Assembly (NCBI GenBank): GCA_943359415.1
Contig: CALRHQ010000006.1
Coordinates: forward strand, 1-23,198
DNA: 23,198 nucleotides
Direction of reading: 5' to 3'
DNA from: Candidatus Peribacteria bacterium
Lineage (GTDB): Bacteria; Patescibacteriota; Gracilibacteria; UBA1369; LOWO2-01-FULL-3
Below the pieces are notes generated by a model. It was not told where the DNA came from and searched no databases. It saw only the letters and a program-made list of their open reading frames with translations. Below, one piece after another: positions 7,407 to 14,770 of this stretch. Position 1 is the stretch's first letter. Each line of letters begins with the position of its first letter. The position numbers and the translations under genes are program-made.

Positions 7407-9254
7407 ATGGACGGGCAAAGAAATCCAAATATCACATCGGCTGAGGAAGGATTATCTCAACAACCACTTGATAAAGGTCAAGGTATTTTGAGTGCAATGG
7501 GCCAAAAACTTGGACAAATCCCTGGGCTTAGGAACGCCATAAAAGCAGGTGCACTACTTGGAATTTTAGGTGGATCAACATCTTTAGAAGGATGTATACC
7601 TGAAGATCAACGATCAGAAGCCGTAGGTTCAGAAAAAGCAGGACAAGGATATTCAGTAGTAGAAAGCGCGTTAACAGCGGAAGAATGGAAAAGTTTTAGT
7701 ATTCCAGCTCAAGTAGCTGGAACAAAAGTTGGAGATTCGAATCCTGAATTCGCAAACATTGATGGAAAGTTTGTAATGTTCATAGTTCGTGACGGAGCAA
7801 ATGGAGGACAATGTGTACACTACAAGGTCGCAAGCACTCTAAAAGATCTAGTCGATCAAGGTGAGTTTATACCTCTACAAGGGGCAAAGGGATCATCAGG
7901 TATTGGGGTATATGGAAATAAAGGATATATAAATATGGGAGGACCTATGATGGAATCAGATATAAGTTTTAACGGTAAAGGAGAATTAGAAACTGCAAAT
8001 GTAACAGATACGGGTTTTAGCTCAGGTTCCGATTTTAGAGTCACAACGGAAGGTATCCTATATAAAACGAACGCAGGAGGAAGTTTGTACTCAATCGATT
8101 TAAATCAGCAACAAAAAACAGTAGTAGAAATCCCAACGCAAGGCTCCATGGCAGACATTCCTACAAAAGTTGGAGACGAATATGTTGGAGGAAAAACTGT
8201 AAATGGAGTAACTTCCCTATATTCCGCTTCGACTATGGAAGCAGTATCGGGTAAAAATTCTGTGAAAAATTTTAGATTTAATCAGGGAATACAGGCAAGT
8301 AAAGGAAATGCTGCGTCGATAGAAGATGGAGGCATAAAATTGGCAGCATTTGATACTTGGTCAAGTCCAGGCGCAACAATAATAAAATACTCAATCTCTG
8401 AAAAACCGGTTGTAAATCCGGAACCGACACCGGATGCCGGAGGAGAAGTAGATGCAGGCTCAACAGAAACAACACCTGACACAGTTCAACCGGGAACAGA
8501 CGTCGTAGCCGACACAACAGACACGCAGGATACACAACCTGACGTCGCACCTGCAGAAATAGCTAAAGATACACAACCAGACTCAACACCGGCTCCAGAC
8601 ACAGCGGAAACATCACCTGACACAGTCCAACCGGGAACAGACGTTGTAGCAGAAGTAGTAGACACACAAGACACTAAACCTGACGTCACTCCGGCAGAAA
8701 TCGCTCAAGAAACAGCACCAGACTCAAGCACGCAACCTGAAACAGCTCCAGACACATCAACACCTGCTCCAGACGCAGTAGCAGAAACATCACAACCTGA
8801 CTCACAAGCCGAAATCACGGCAGCAGATATCGTTGCAGAAATAAACTCATCAGACACTCACGGTGAAACTCCTGGAGAAGATGCAGCTATAATCCCACAA
8901 CCTGATGTATACATACAGCTAGACACATCTGGACAACCACATGATGCTAAAACAGCCGAGGAAACTAACGTAGAAAACGATACAGCCCAAAATACACCAA
9001 AACCGGATTCATCATCAAGAAATCCTGATTCAGGAAATTCATCAAACGATGGAGGTCAAGCATCAGAAACTTCAAAAAAAGACTCAGAAGGCCCTTATGT
9101 AGGACCAAAACTACCTGAAAATCCGGACGCTTTATGTTCCGCAAGACCTACTCCAGGAGCACCAAGAAGAGGAGCTTTAGCCCTTGCAGCACTCGTCGCA
9201 GCAGCAGTAATGACGATCCTAAGAAGACGCAAAGCAGAACCACAGAATCAATAA
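7407..9254 (+). CDS. surface protein: beta-rich domain, T/P/D repeat stalk, MYXO-CTERM-like C-terminal tail
   Basis: 615 residues with no recognised enzyme domain. Residues 1-46 are polar. Residues 47-62 form a short hydrophobic stretch (AGALLGILGGSTSLEG) ending at C63, possibly a poor signal or lipobox; M31 is an alternative start that would give a more normal signal length. Residues about 75-335 are Gly-rich, with beta-strand alternation and repeated G-N/D turns, compatible with a beta-propeller or similar. Residues about 336-560 are a low-complexity Pro/Thr/Asp/Ala stalk containing a 47-residue tandem repeat. The C-terminus has ALCSARPTPGAPRRG, a hydrophobic segment (about 590-605) and RRRK at 606-609. 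A Cys, a Pro-rich spacer, one helix and an Arg cluster is the layout of MYXO-CTERM and related sorting signals. The protein is probably exported and anchored. It neighbours the prepilin-like gene. Confidence 0.72.
   Translation: MDGQRNPNITSAEEGLSQQPLDKGQGILSAMGQKLGQIPGLRNAIKAGALLGILGGSTSLEGCIPEDQRSEAVGSEKAGQGYSVVESALTAEEWKSFSIPAQVAGTKVGDSNPEFANIDGKFVMFIVRDGANGGQCVHYKVASTLKDLVDQGEFIPLQGAKGSSGIGVYGNKGYINMGGPMMESDISFNGKGELETANVTDTGFSSGSDFRVTTEGILYKTNAGGSLYSIDLNQQQKTVVEIPTQGSMADIPTKVGDEYVGGKTVNGVTSLYSASTMEAVSGKNSVKNFRFNQGIQASKGNAASIEDGGIKLAAFDTWSSPGATIIKYSISEKPVVNPEPTPDAGGEVDAGSTETTPDTVQPGTDVVADTTDTQDTQPDVAPAEIAKDTQPDSTPAPDTAETSPDTVQPGTDVVAEVVDTQDTKPDVTPAEIAQETAPDSSTQPETAPDTSTPAPDAVAETSQPDSQAEITAADIVAEINSSDTHGETPGEDAAIIPQPDVYIQLDTSGQPHDAKTAEETNVENDTAQNTPKPDSSSRNPDSGNSSNDGGQASETSKKDSEGPYVGPKLPENPDALCSARPTPGAPRRGALALAALVAAAVMTILRRRKAEPQNQ
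8475..8756 (+). repeat. two tandem 141-bp coding repeats (47 residues each) in the stalk
   Basis: Copy 1 begins at 8475 (P357) and copy 2 at 8616 (P404), a period of exactly 141 bases. Both begin PDTVQPGTDVVA, and both contain DTQDT-PDV-PAEIA and a PDS motif. The copies differ at many third positions, so protein repeat structure is kept while DNA has drifted. Further, looser PDT/PDS motifs continue to about 9070. Confidence 0.85.
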
Positions 9255-9265
9255 ATAAATCGCAT

Positions 9266-9291
9266 TTTATTTATAAGAACTTATAAATAAA
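9266..9291 (+). repeat. perfect 12-bp AT-rich inverted repeat after the surface protein gene
   Basis: Left arm 9266-9277 and right arm 9280-9291 are exact reverse complements with a 2-base centre, so as RNA it would fold with a slightly larger loop. It lies 11 bases after the stop. It may act as a weak terminator or an mRNA-end hairpin, but it is AT-rich and only a short T-run (9299-9303) follows 7 bases later. A protein-binding palindrome is equally possible. Confidence 0.5.
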
Positions 9292-9343
9292 GCACGAGTT
9301 TTTAAACAATTGTATCGCATTGTATTCGCATATTTTGTTTAAT

Positions 9344-9449
9344 AATTTTTCGAGGAATATCATAGCAAAACGATTTGCGTTCAATCTCACATACATGAGT
9401 CTTAGGCTAAAAGAAGCACGAGTTTTGCTGTGATATTCCTTGAAAAATT
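9344..9449 (+). repeat. 28-bp inverted repeat with a 50-base loop, predicted RNA hairpin before trmD
   Basis: 9344-9371 pairs with 9422-9449 over 28 positions. Only two positions are not Watson-Crick (9352/9441 and 9363/9430). Both are G-U wobbles in a plus-strand RNA, whereas the minus-strand RNA would have C-A mismatches. The intervening 9372-9421 is the loop. The right arm ends one base before the extended -10 of trmD, so it also occupies the -35 region of that promoter. No U-tract follows, so it is not a standard terminator. It could be a small RNA, a processed spacer RNA or a mobile-element remnant. I recognise no known RNA family. Confidence 0.6.
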
Positions 9450-9458
9450 TGCTATAAT
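9450..9458 (+). promoter_or_regulatory. extended -10 promoter giving leaderless trmD mRNA
   Basis: TGC-TATAAT at 9450-9458 is a perfect extended -10. No good -35 hexamer sits at the right spacing, which is common for extended -10 promoters. The expected start is about 9465, which is the A of the second of two nearby ATGs (9459 and 9465). ATG 9459 would lie before the transcription start and could not be used from this promoter. Confidence 0.6.
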
Positions 9459-9464
9459 ATGCGC

Positions 9465-10154
9465 ATGCGATTCGACATTCTCACAATTTTTCCTAAAATC
9501 TTTGATTCATATTTGGATCAAAGTATTTTAAAAAGAGCTCAATCAAAAAATCTTATAGAAATACACATTCACGATATAAGAACCTACTCAAAACAATCAC
9601 ATAAAAAAGTAGACGATATTCCATACGGAGGAGGCGCAGGCATGGTCATGACACCGGAACCACTTTACAATGCAATTCAATTCGTCAAAAAGCTAAACAA
9701 AGGGCGCGTAATATACTTCTCCCCTCGCGGAGATGTATTAACGCAGCAAAAAGCGGAAAAATACACACAAGAACTGATCGAAAACGCACAAAAGAAAACT
9801 TCGAAGAAAAAATCATCACATGGCTTTATTTTACTTTGTGGCCGCTATGAAGGAATCGATGAAAGAGTAATTGATTTAGTTGTAGACGAAGAACTTTCTA
9901 TAGGAAAATACGTTTTGACGGGCGGAGAAATCCCGGCCATGACATTTGTAGACTGCGTTTCACGGCTTATTCCGGGCGTTTTAGGAAAAGAAGAATCTCA
10001 TTTGAACGATTCATTTTCAAAAGCATTAAAAAGAAAAAAAGAATATCCTCAATACACACGTCCAAGAATATTCAAAAATAAAAAAGTTCCGGACGTACTT
10101 TTTTCCGGCAATCATAAAGACATAGAACAATGGAGAAACCAACACTTGAAATAA
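9465..10154 (+). CDS. trmD: tRNA (guanine-37-N1)-methyltransferase, shortened C-terminus
   Basis: TrmD methylates G37 next to the anticodon using S-adenosylmethionine bound in a trefoil knot, preventing +1 frameshifting. I start it at ATG 9465 because the promoter's -10 ends at 9458; ATG 9459 would add two residues. Family motifs are clear: FDILTIFPKIF, DDIPYGGGAGMVM, LCGRYEGIDERV, SIGKYVLTGGEIPAM and SRLIPGVLGKEESHLNDSF. R169 and D184 (numbering from ATG 9459) match the catalytic Arg and Asp. A Lys-rich insertion lies at 110-120 (KKTSKKKSS). The protein ends GNHKDIEQWRNQHLK, about 15-25 residues before the usual end, so the C-terminal RT..RRPDLL segment is missing. The next gene starts inside its last 25 bases. 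Confidence 0.95.
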   Translation: MRFDILTIFPKIFDSYLDQSILKRAQSKNLIEIHIHDIRTYSKQSHKKVDDIPYGGGAGMVMTPEPLYNAIQFVKKLNKGRVIYFSPRGDVLTQQKAEKYTQELIENAQKKTSKKKSSHGFILLCGRYEGIDERVIDLVVDEELSIGKYVLTGGEIPAMTFVDCVSRLIPGVLGKEESHLNDSFSKALKRKKEYPQYTRPRIFKNKKVPDVLFSGNHKDIEQWRNQHLK

Positions 10155-11875
10155 TCCTTGCACTGATTTTTGCGTCACTTCCTTTAAGTATTATTGCATT
10201 GGCAAAAATCGCAAATATATTTGAACCAAGAAATAAAAAAATTGGAAATATCACAACAATTCTGATAAATATTTTGGGTGTTTTAACAAGAACCGATTTA
10301 AAAATTCGAACAATATATTTCGATAAATATAAATTAAATCCGGCGGAAAACGAAGATTTTGCAAAAGTGGAAGATCTCGACACTCACGAAGAAACACTAA
10401 TAAAAAGGCTTGAATTAAAAGATAATCCAGTCATGCAACAAATGGCCATCGCAATAAATTTTTGCCATTTTGAATATCTTCACAATATGGAAGCATTAAT
10501 AAGCCACTATTTTTTTATGGCCGGATTAAACAAAGAAAGGTTTAGAAGTGAATACGATTTGGTTCAAAGAATAAAAAATCATCCGGAAAAAAAGATATCC
10601 ACAGCAATACTTCAATCCGTGACAACAAAAGAAATTTTCGCATTTTCAAAAGGAAATGCATGGAAAATTTTGGAAAAATGTACGCGTCTTTATGAAAATG
10701 GGAAAAAAACAGAATTATCTCAAAACGACAGAAGAAGACTAAGAAAAAAAATAGAAACATTATATAAAAACGGACAAAAAGTAATAGCATTCGCGTCAAA
10801 AGCACTTCCGATCAAACGCCTTGCGAATTACGAAGAAAATTTTGTCGAAAGAGAACTTACATTCCTGGGAATCATAGGTCTCACAGAACCGCTAAACAAA
10901 GACATAATCCAGCCGCTTCAAGAAACAAAAAATCTTGGAATCAAGACATATATTTTAACAGAAATAAAAGACAAAAAAGCAGTGGCAATAGGAAAAGAAA
11001 TGGGACTTATCAATTCAGCATATTTTGAATCAATTCCCGGATCATATCTGAAACAATTACAGGACGCAAAGATAACAAAGATGCTCGAGACCAAAGAAAA
11101 AGATTTTATTTTCACAGAATTGGATAAAGATGACAAAGAAAGGTTAGCACGAATTTTCGCAGAGACAGGAGAAAAAATAGCCATCATTGAAGAAACAAAT
11201 ATTGATTTACTAAAAGAAATTCCATTACACATTCAAAAAGAAAAATCAGTAAACAAAAATTATTCCAGATTTTTAAAACACGCACTTTCCTGCAAAATAG
11301 CGGAATTTATCACAATCATAACAGCAGTAGTTTTAAACACACAGTCCCCTATTTCCTTTTCAGCAATAATTTTATTAGATCTTACAATAAATTTACTTCT
11401 TGAATTATCAATTCTTTCGGAAAGATCAGAAGAACAAAAACAAAAAACATTAAAAAAAATCTTACAATCTGCCGTAATACATGGCTTTTTTACGGGCATT
11501 ATCATCTCAGGGGTATACATAATAAATTTAATGCGTGACGGCTGGACATTCTTTGCAGAAGTCGAACCAACCACTTTATCACACATCAGAGCCTCAACAG
11601 CGACGGTTGCTTTACTCGCAATAATCCAAATAATCAGTGCGTTCAATTTTGAAAATCCAAAGAAAAAACTATATCTAATTTTATCAGGAATAGTTTCATT
11701 TATGCTTTTATATATTTTTATTTTCTTCAAACCTTTTGCAAATTTTTTCAAATTCACAGAGATTTTCGAACTCGATATAAGTATTATTTTATTTGCAGTA
11801 ACCTTATATACGGTTTTAGCAGGAGGATGGAAAATCTTTACAAATAAGCCAAAAATCAGAAATCATCATACTTAG
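10130..11875 (+). CDS. degenerate P-type (P2, cation) ATPase-like membrane protein, catalytic residues lost
   Basis: 581 residues with the order of a P-type ATPase from M4 onward. An M4-like helix (8-30) is followed by a segment aligning with the phosphorylation site (39-57), an N-domain with the EAL and SKGNAWKILEKC nucleotide-site landmarks (121-123, 173-184), a P-domain (243-370) and about six C-terminal helices (near 385, 410, 447, 487, 514, 548) like M5-M10. The M1-M3/A-domain part is absent. Catalytic motifs are lost: DKTGTLT reads NILGVLT (47-53, D to N), TGD reads TEI (277-279), and GDGVND reads EETNID (354-359). K336 of the P-domain survives. It cannot form the aspartyl-phosphate. 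It overlaps trmD by 25 bases and precedes the DUF167 gene by 3, so it is co-expressed with RNA-modification genes. The long intact frame argues for retained function, perhaps nucleotide sensing or binding. Confidence 0.75.
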   Translation: MEKPTLEIILALIFASLPLSIIALAKIANIFEPRNKKIGNITTILINILGVLTRTDLKIRTIYFDKYKLNPAENEDFAKVEDLDTHEETLIKRLELKDNPVMQQMAIAINFCHFEYLHNMEALISHYFFMAGLNKERFRSEYDLVQRIKNHPEKKISTAILQSVTTKEIFAFSKGNAWKILEKCTRLYENGKKTELSQNDRRRLRKKIETLYKNGQKVIAFASKALPIKRLANYEENFVERELTFLGIIGLTEPLNKDIIQPLQETKNLGIKTYILTEIKDKKAVAIGKEMGLINSAYFESIPGSYLKQLQDAKITKMLETKEKDFIFTELDKDDKERLARIFAETGEKIAIIEETNIDLLKEIPLHIQKEKSVNKNYSRFLKHALSCKIAEFITIITAVVLNTQSPISFSAIILLDLTINLLLELSILSERSEEQKQKTLKKILQSAVIHGFFTGIIISGVYIINLMRDGWTFFAEVEPTTLSHIRASTATVALLAIIQIISAFNFENPKKKLYLILSGIVSFMLLYIFIFFKPFANFFKFTEIFELDISIILFAVTLYTVLAGGWKIFTNKPKIRNHHT

Positions 11876-11878
11876 ACA

Positions 11879-12160
11879 ATGTCCACAGACAAAAAAAATA
11901 TTCAAATAGAAATTCCACAATCAGGTTATTTGAGAATAAAAGTAACACCAAAAAGTGCAAAGAATTGTGTCATAGAAATTTTAGATGATAAAGAAAACGG
12001 AACAACATACAAAATAAAAATTGCAGCACCTGCAGAAAAAGGAAAAGCAAATGCAGCTCTAATAAAATTTCTTAGCAAAGAATTAAAAGTTCCAACAGAA
12101 AAGATCTCTATAATAAGCGGAAAAACAGAACATTTGAAATTGGTAAAAATAAGCATGTAA
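11879..12160 (+). CDS. DUF167 / YggU family protein
   Basis: A 93-residue basic protein with the DUF167 (UPF0235, YggU) pattern: LRIKVTPKSAKN near 19-30, YKIKIAAPAEKGKANAALIKFLSKEL (about 44-69) and VPTEKISIISGKTEHLKLVKI at the end. The family has a small alpha/beta fold and no established biochemical role. The KGKAN..L..FL core is the most conserved part and is intact. It starts 3 bases after the ATPase-like gene and rsmA follows after 9 bases, so it is mid-operon. No Shine-Dalgarno motif. Confidence 0.9.
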   Translation: MSTDKKNIQIEIPQSGYLRIKVTPKSAKNCVIEILDDKENGTTYKIKIAAPAEKGKANAALIKFLSKELKVPTEKISIISGKTEHLKLVKISM

Positions 12161-12169
12161 ATTTAGAAA

Positions 12170-13072
12170 ATGGAGCTAACTAGCATAAAAACAATCAAAG
12201 GAATTCTAGAAAAAAATCAAACTTTTGCAAAAAAACATTTCGGACAAAATTTCTTGGTAGACCAAAATGTTTTAAATAGAATTACTGAAACAGCTGAAAT
12301 TTTAGACACAGATAATATAATAGAAATCGGTCCAGGCCTTGGGGTTTTGACGCAAGAATTAGCCAAAAAAGCAGGATCAGTCAAAACAATAGAAATCGAC
12401 AGAAACATCATTCCTATTCTTGAAGAAAATTTATTGCAATCAAAAATAGACAATACGTTGACCGAAAAAGAATACAAAAAAATCGAAATCATAAATCAAG
12501 ACGCACTGAAATACATACCAAACTTCGAAAATTCAAACACAATAAAAACATACAAAGTGGTCGCGAATATTCCATACAACATCACTTCCCCACTCATCAC
12601 ACACTTTCTCACACAAAAAAATAAACCGACAACACTAACACTACTTGTGCAAAAAGAAGTCGCAGAAAAACTCACAACACTTGAACCGGACATGACAGTT
12701 TTATCGCTTAACACAGCTCTTTATGCAGACGCAAAATACATCAAAAAAGTTCCGCCATCATGTTTTTACCCATCTCCAAAAGTTGATTCTGCAATAATAA
12801 AAATCACACTTCGTTCTCCACAAAATGAAAATTTCGTACCAGAAGAAACAGCAAAAAAAATTCTACAAATTGCAAAAACCGCATTCTCAAACAAACGAAA
12901 AAAACTTTCAAACACATTGAAAAATATTACAAATCTTATAAGCTCAAAAACAAATTTGGAAGTCACTTACGAAGAAATCGTCACGGCCGCAGAAAAATCT
13001 TCAATCGATCTCTCCCGCAGACCGGAAACATTGTCAGTCAAAGAATGGCAAGCTTTAGCGGAAAATCTATAG
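12170..13072 (+). CDS. rsmA: 16S rRNA (adenine-1518/1519-N6) dimethyltransferase
   Basis: RsmA (KsgA) dimethylates two adjacent adenines in helix 45 at the 16S 3' end, a late checkpoint of small-subunit assembly. The 300-residue product has the start motif KKHFGQNFLVDQNVL (21-35), the SAM site EIGPGLGVLTQEL (52-64), the acidic EIDRN (75-79) and the catalytic NIPY motif (133-136). The C-terminal domain has FSNKRKKLSNTLKN. It is the last gene of the trmD unit. Its final codon and stop (CTA TAG, 13067-13072) coincide with the final codon and stop of pyrF on the other strand. Confidence 0.96.
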   Translation: MELTSIKTIKGILEKNQTFAKKHFGQNFLVDQNVLNRITETAEILDTDNIIEIGPGLGVLTQELAKKAGSVKTIEIDRNIIPILEENLLQSKIDNTLTEKEYKKIEIINQDALKYIPNFENSNTIKTYKVVANIPYNITSPLITHFLTQKNKPTTLTLLVQKEVAEKLTTLEPDMTVLSLNTALYADAKYIKKVPPSCFYPSPKVDSAIIKITLRSPQNENFVPEETAKKILQIAKTAFSNKRKKLSNTLKNITNLISSKTNLEVTYEEIVTAAEKSSIDLSRRPETLSVKEWQALAENL

Positions 13073-14047
13073 CACACTCTCCAAATCCATCTTCATTTTC
13101 ATCACAGATTCTCTCGCAGCCTCTGCATATTTTGACTCATCATATCCTAATGTTTCATAAGCATTCGTAATTCCACGACTATTGTTTACGATGGCACCAA
13201 GCCCTTTTTCGCCATTGCCTCCGCCGAAACACACTGCAACATCCGAAGCTTTTCCACCTTGCGCACCATATCCGGGAACCAAGAAATAAGCATTTGGCAT
13301 AATCTCACGAAGTTTTTTCGCCTGTTCAGGAAAAGTGGCTCCGGTAACAGCTCCGACAAAACTATATCCATTTTCTCCGATATCATTTGCGCCCCAACTG
13401 TCGATCAAATGTCCGACAATTTCATAAAGAGCTTTACCTGTTTTTTTCTCATTTGCGTAGTCCCTTTCAACAACTTCCAAATCCTGCAAATCACTACTAG
13501 ATGGATTTGATGTCTTATCCAAGACAAAAATCCCCTTTCCATATTTTTTACATTCCTCAATAAAAGGCTTGATTCCGTCCCATCCCAAATAAGGTGTAAC
13601 AGTAACCGCATCCGCATCAAACGCAGGCATAATAACTTCCTCATCTCCGTCAAAAACCACAGTCTCACCCAAAAAAGCTTGAGCATAAGCCTCTGCCGTA
13701 GATCCAATATCATTTCTTTTCGCATCAGCAATCGTCAAAAGTCCTTTTGATTTTGCATATTTCAAGGTTTCTTCATAACATTTTATTCCTTCATGTCCAA
13801 AAATTTCATAAAACGCAATTTGCGGTTTTACAACAGGAACAAGATCATACACAGCATCAATAATTCCTTTGTTAAATTCCAAAATAGCGGCCGCAGCAGC
13901 ACCAAAAGGAGTCCTATCTTCATTTTCAATAGCTCTCATTTTTAAAAATCTTGGAATCTTATCAAGTCTAGGATCAAGTCCCACACAAATAGCAGATCCC
14001 TTGGCCTTTATCGCTTCCGTAAGCTTATCTGCAAAATTCTTAACCAT
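13067..14047 (-). CDS. pyrF: orotidine 5'-phosphate decarboxylase, type 2
   Basis: Catalyses the last step of UMP synthesis, OMP to UMP + CO2. At 326 residues it belongs to the longer type 2 group (type 1 is about 240). Visible are SAICVGLDPRLDKIP (18-32), the VKPQIAFYE strand (73-81), and the catalytic tetrad segment ADAKRNDIGSTA with D108, K110 and D113. A VPGYGAQGG phosphate-binding loop and NNSRGI follow in the C-terminal third. ATG at 14047 follows pyrE by 33 bases. It is the last gene of the pyr operon and shares its stop hexamer with rsmA; no terminator is visible between the converging units. Confidence 0.95.
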   Translation of the reverse strand: MVKNFADKLTEAIKAKGSAICVGLDPRLDKIPRFLKMRAIENEDRTPFGAAAAAILEFNKGIIDAVYDLVPVVKPQIAFYEIFGHEGIKCYEETLKYAKSKGLLTIADAKRNDIGSTAEAYAQAFLGETVVFDGDEEVIMPAFDADAVTVTPYLGWDGIKPFIEECKKYGKGIFVLDKTSNPSSSDLQDLEVVERDYANEKKTGKALYEIVGHLIDSWGANDIGENGYSFVGAVTGATFPEQAKKLREIMPNAYFLVPGYGAQGGKASDVAVCFGGGNGEKGLGAIVNNSRGITNAYETLGYDESKYAEAARESVMKMKMDLESVL

Positions 14048-14080
14048 AATAATTTTATTAAATTCTATTTAGATTATACA

Positions 14081-14749
14081 TTACACACCATATTGCTCAC
14101 GATATTTTTTGATCAACTCCATTTTTTCATCATCAATATACACAACAGAGTCAACTTCCTGACCATATAAAACCTCAACCACATCATCCAAATTCACAAT
14201 TGAGTACACAGGCACATCAAACATTCCCTCGACAGCTTTCACCGCGGAAACTCCATCATTGTTTTTTTCCATTCGATCCATCGCAATCAAAATTCCGCTT
14301 ACCTTAGGGTTTCCATTGGCTTTCAAAATTTCCATACTTTCACGTACAGCAGTTCCAGCAGTCATAACATCATCAATTAGCAAAACTTTCGTATCATCCG
14401 AAAGTGGCGCACCTACAAGCAAATTCCCCTCTCCATGATCTTTGGCTTCCTTCCTGTTAAAACAATACGAAACATTTTTCCCAAACTCTTTATAAAGCAC
14501 TTCAACAGTACTGACGGCCAAAGGAATTCCTTTATACGCAGGGCCAAAAATAACATCAACGTCAATTTTTTTATCCAAAAAAGCTCCAGCATAAGCCTTC
14601 GCAAGTTCATGAATAAGTTCACCGGTAAAGAAACTTCCGGCATTAAAAAAATACGGAGCAATCCTCCCACTTTTTAAAGTAAATTCACCAAATTTCAAGG
14701 CCTTTGCCTTTACCAAAAGTTTTATAAAATCTATTTTGTATTGTTGCAT
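14081..14749 (-). CDS. pyrE: orotate phosphoribosyltransferase
   Basis: Joins orotate to PRPP to make OMP. The 222-residue protein has the FTLKSGRIAPYFFNAG start (23-38), the catalytic-loop segment FNRKEAKDHGEGN (97-109, with Lys100, Lys103 and His105) and the PRPP-binding VLLIDDVMTAGTA (122-134). Length and motifs are typical. It lies 21 bases after pyrK and 33 before pyrF, in the order of metabolic use at the end of the pathway. No Shine-Dalgarno motif precedes its ATG. Confidence 0.96.
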   Translation of the reverse strand: MQQYKIDFIKLLVKAKALKFGEFTLKSGRIAPYFFNAGSFFTGELIHELAKAYAGAFLDKKIDVDVIFGPAYKGIPLAVSTVEVLYKEFGKNVSYCFNRKEAKDHGEGNLLVGAPLSDDTKVLLIDDVMTAGTAVRESMEILKANGNPKVSGILIAMDRMEKNNDGVSAVKAVEGMFDVPVYSIVNLDDVVEVLYGQEVDSVVYIDDEKMELIKKYREQYGV

Positions 14750-14770
14750 ATTTTTAGTTGTTATTTTTTC

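Noticed and set aside
8475..8756. Tandem repeats as a CRISPR array
   Set aside because: The repeats are in frame, imperfect at third positions and encode protein repeats; no spacers.
11260..11757. 165-codon open frame on the minus strand
   Set aside because: It lies opposite the membrane-helix region of the ATPase-like gene; hydrophobic codons there naturally give long antisense frames.
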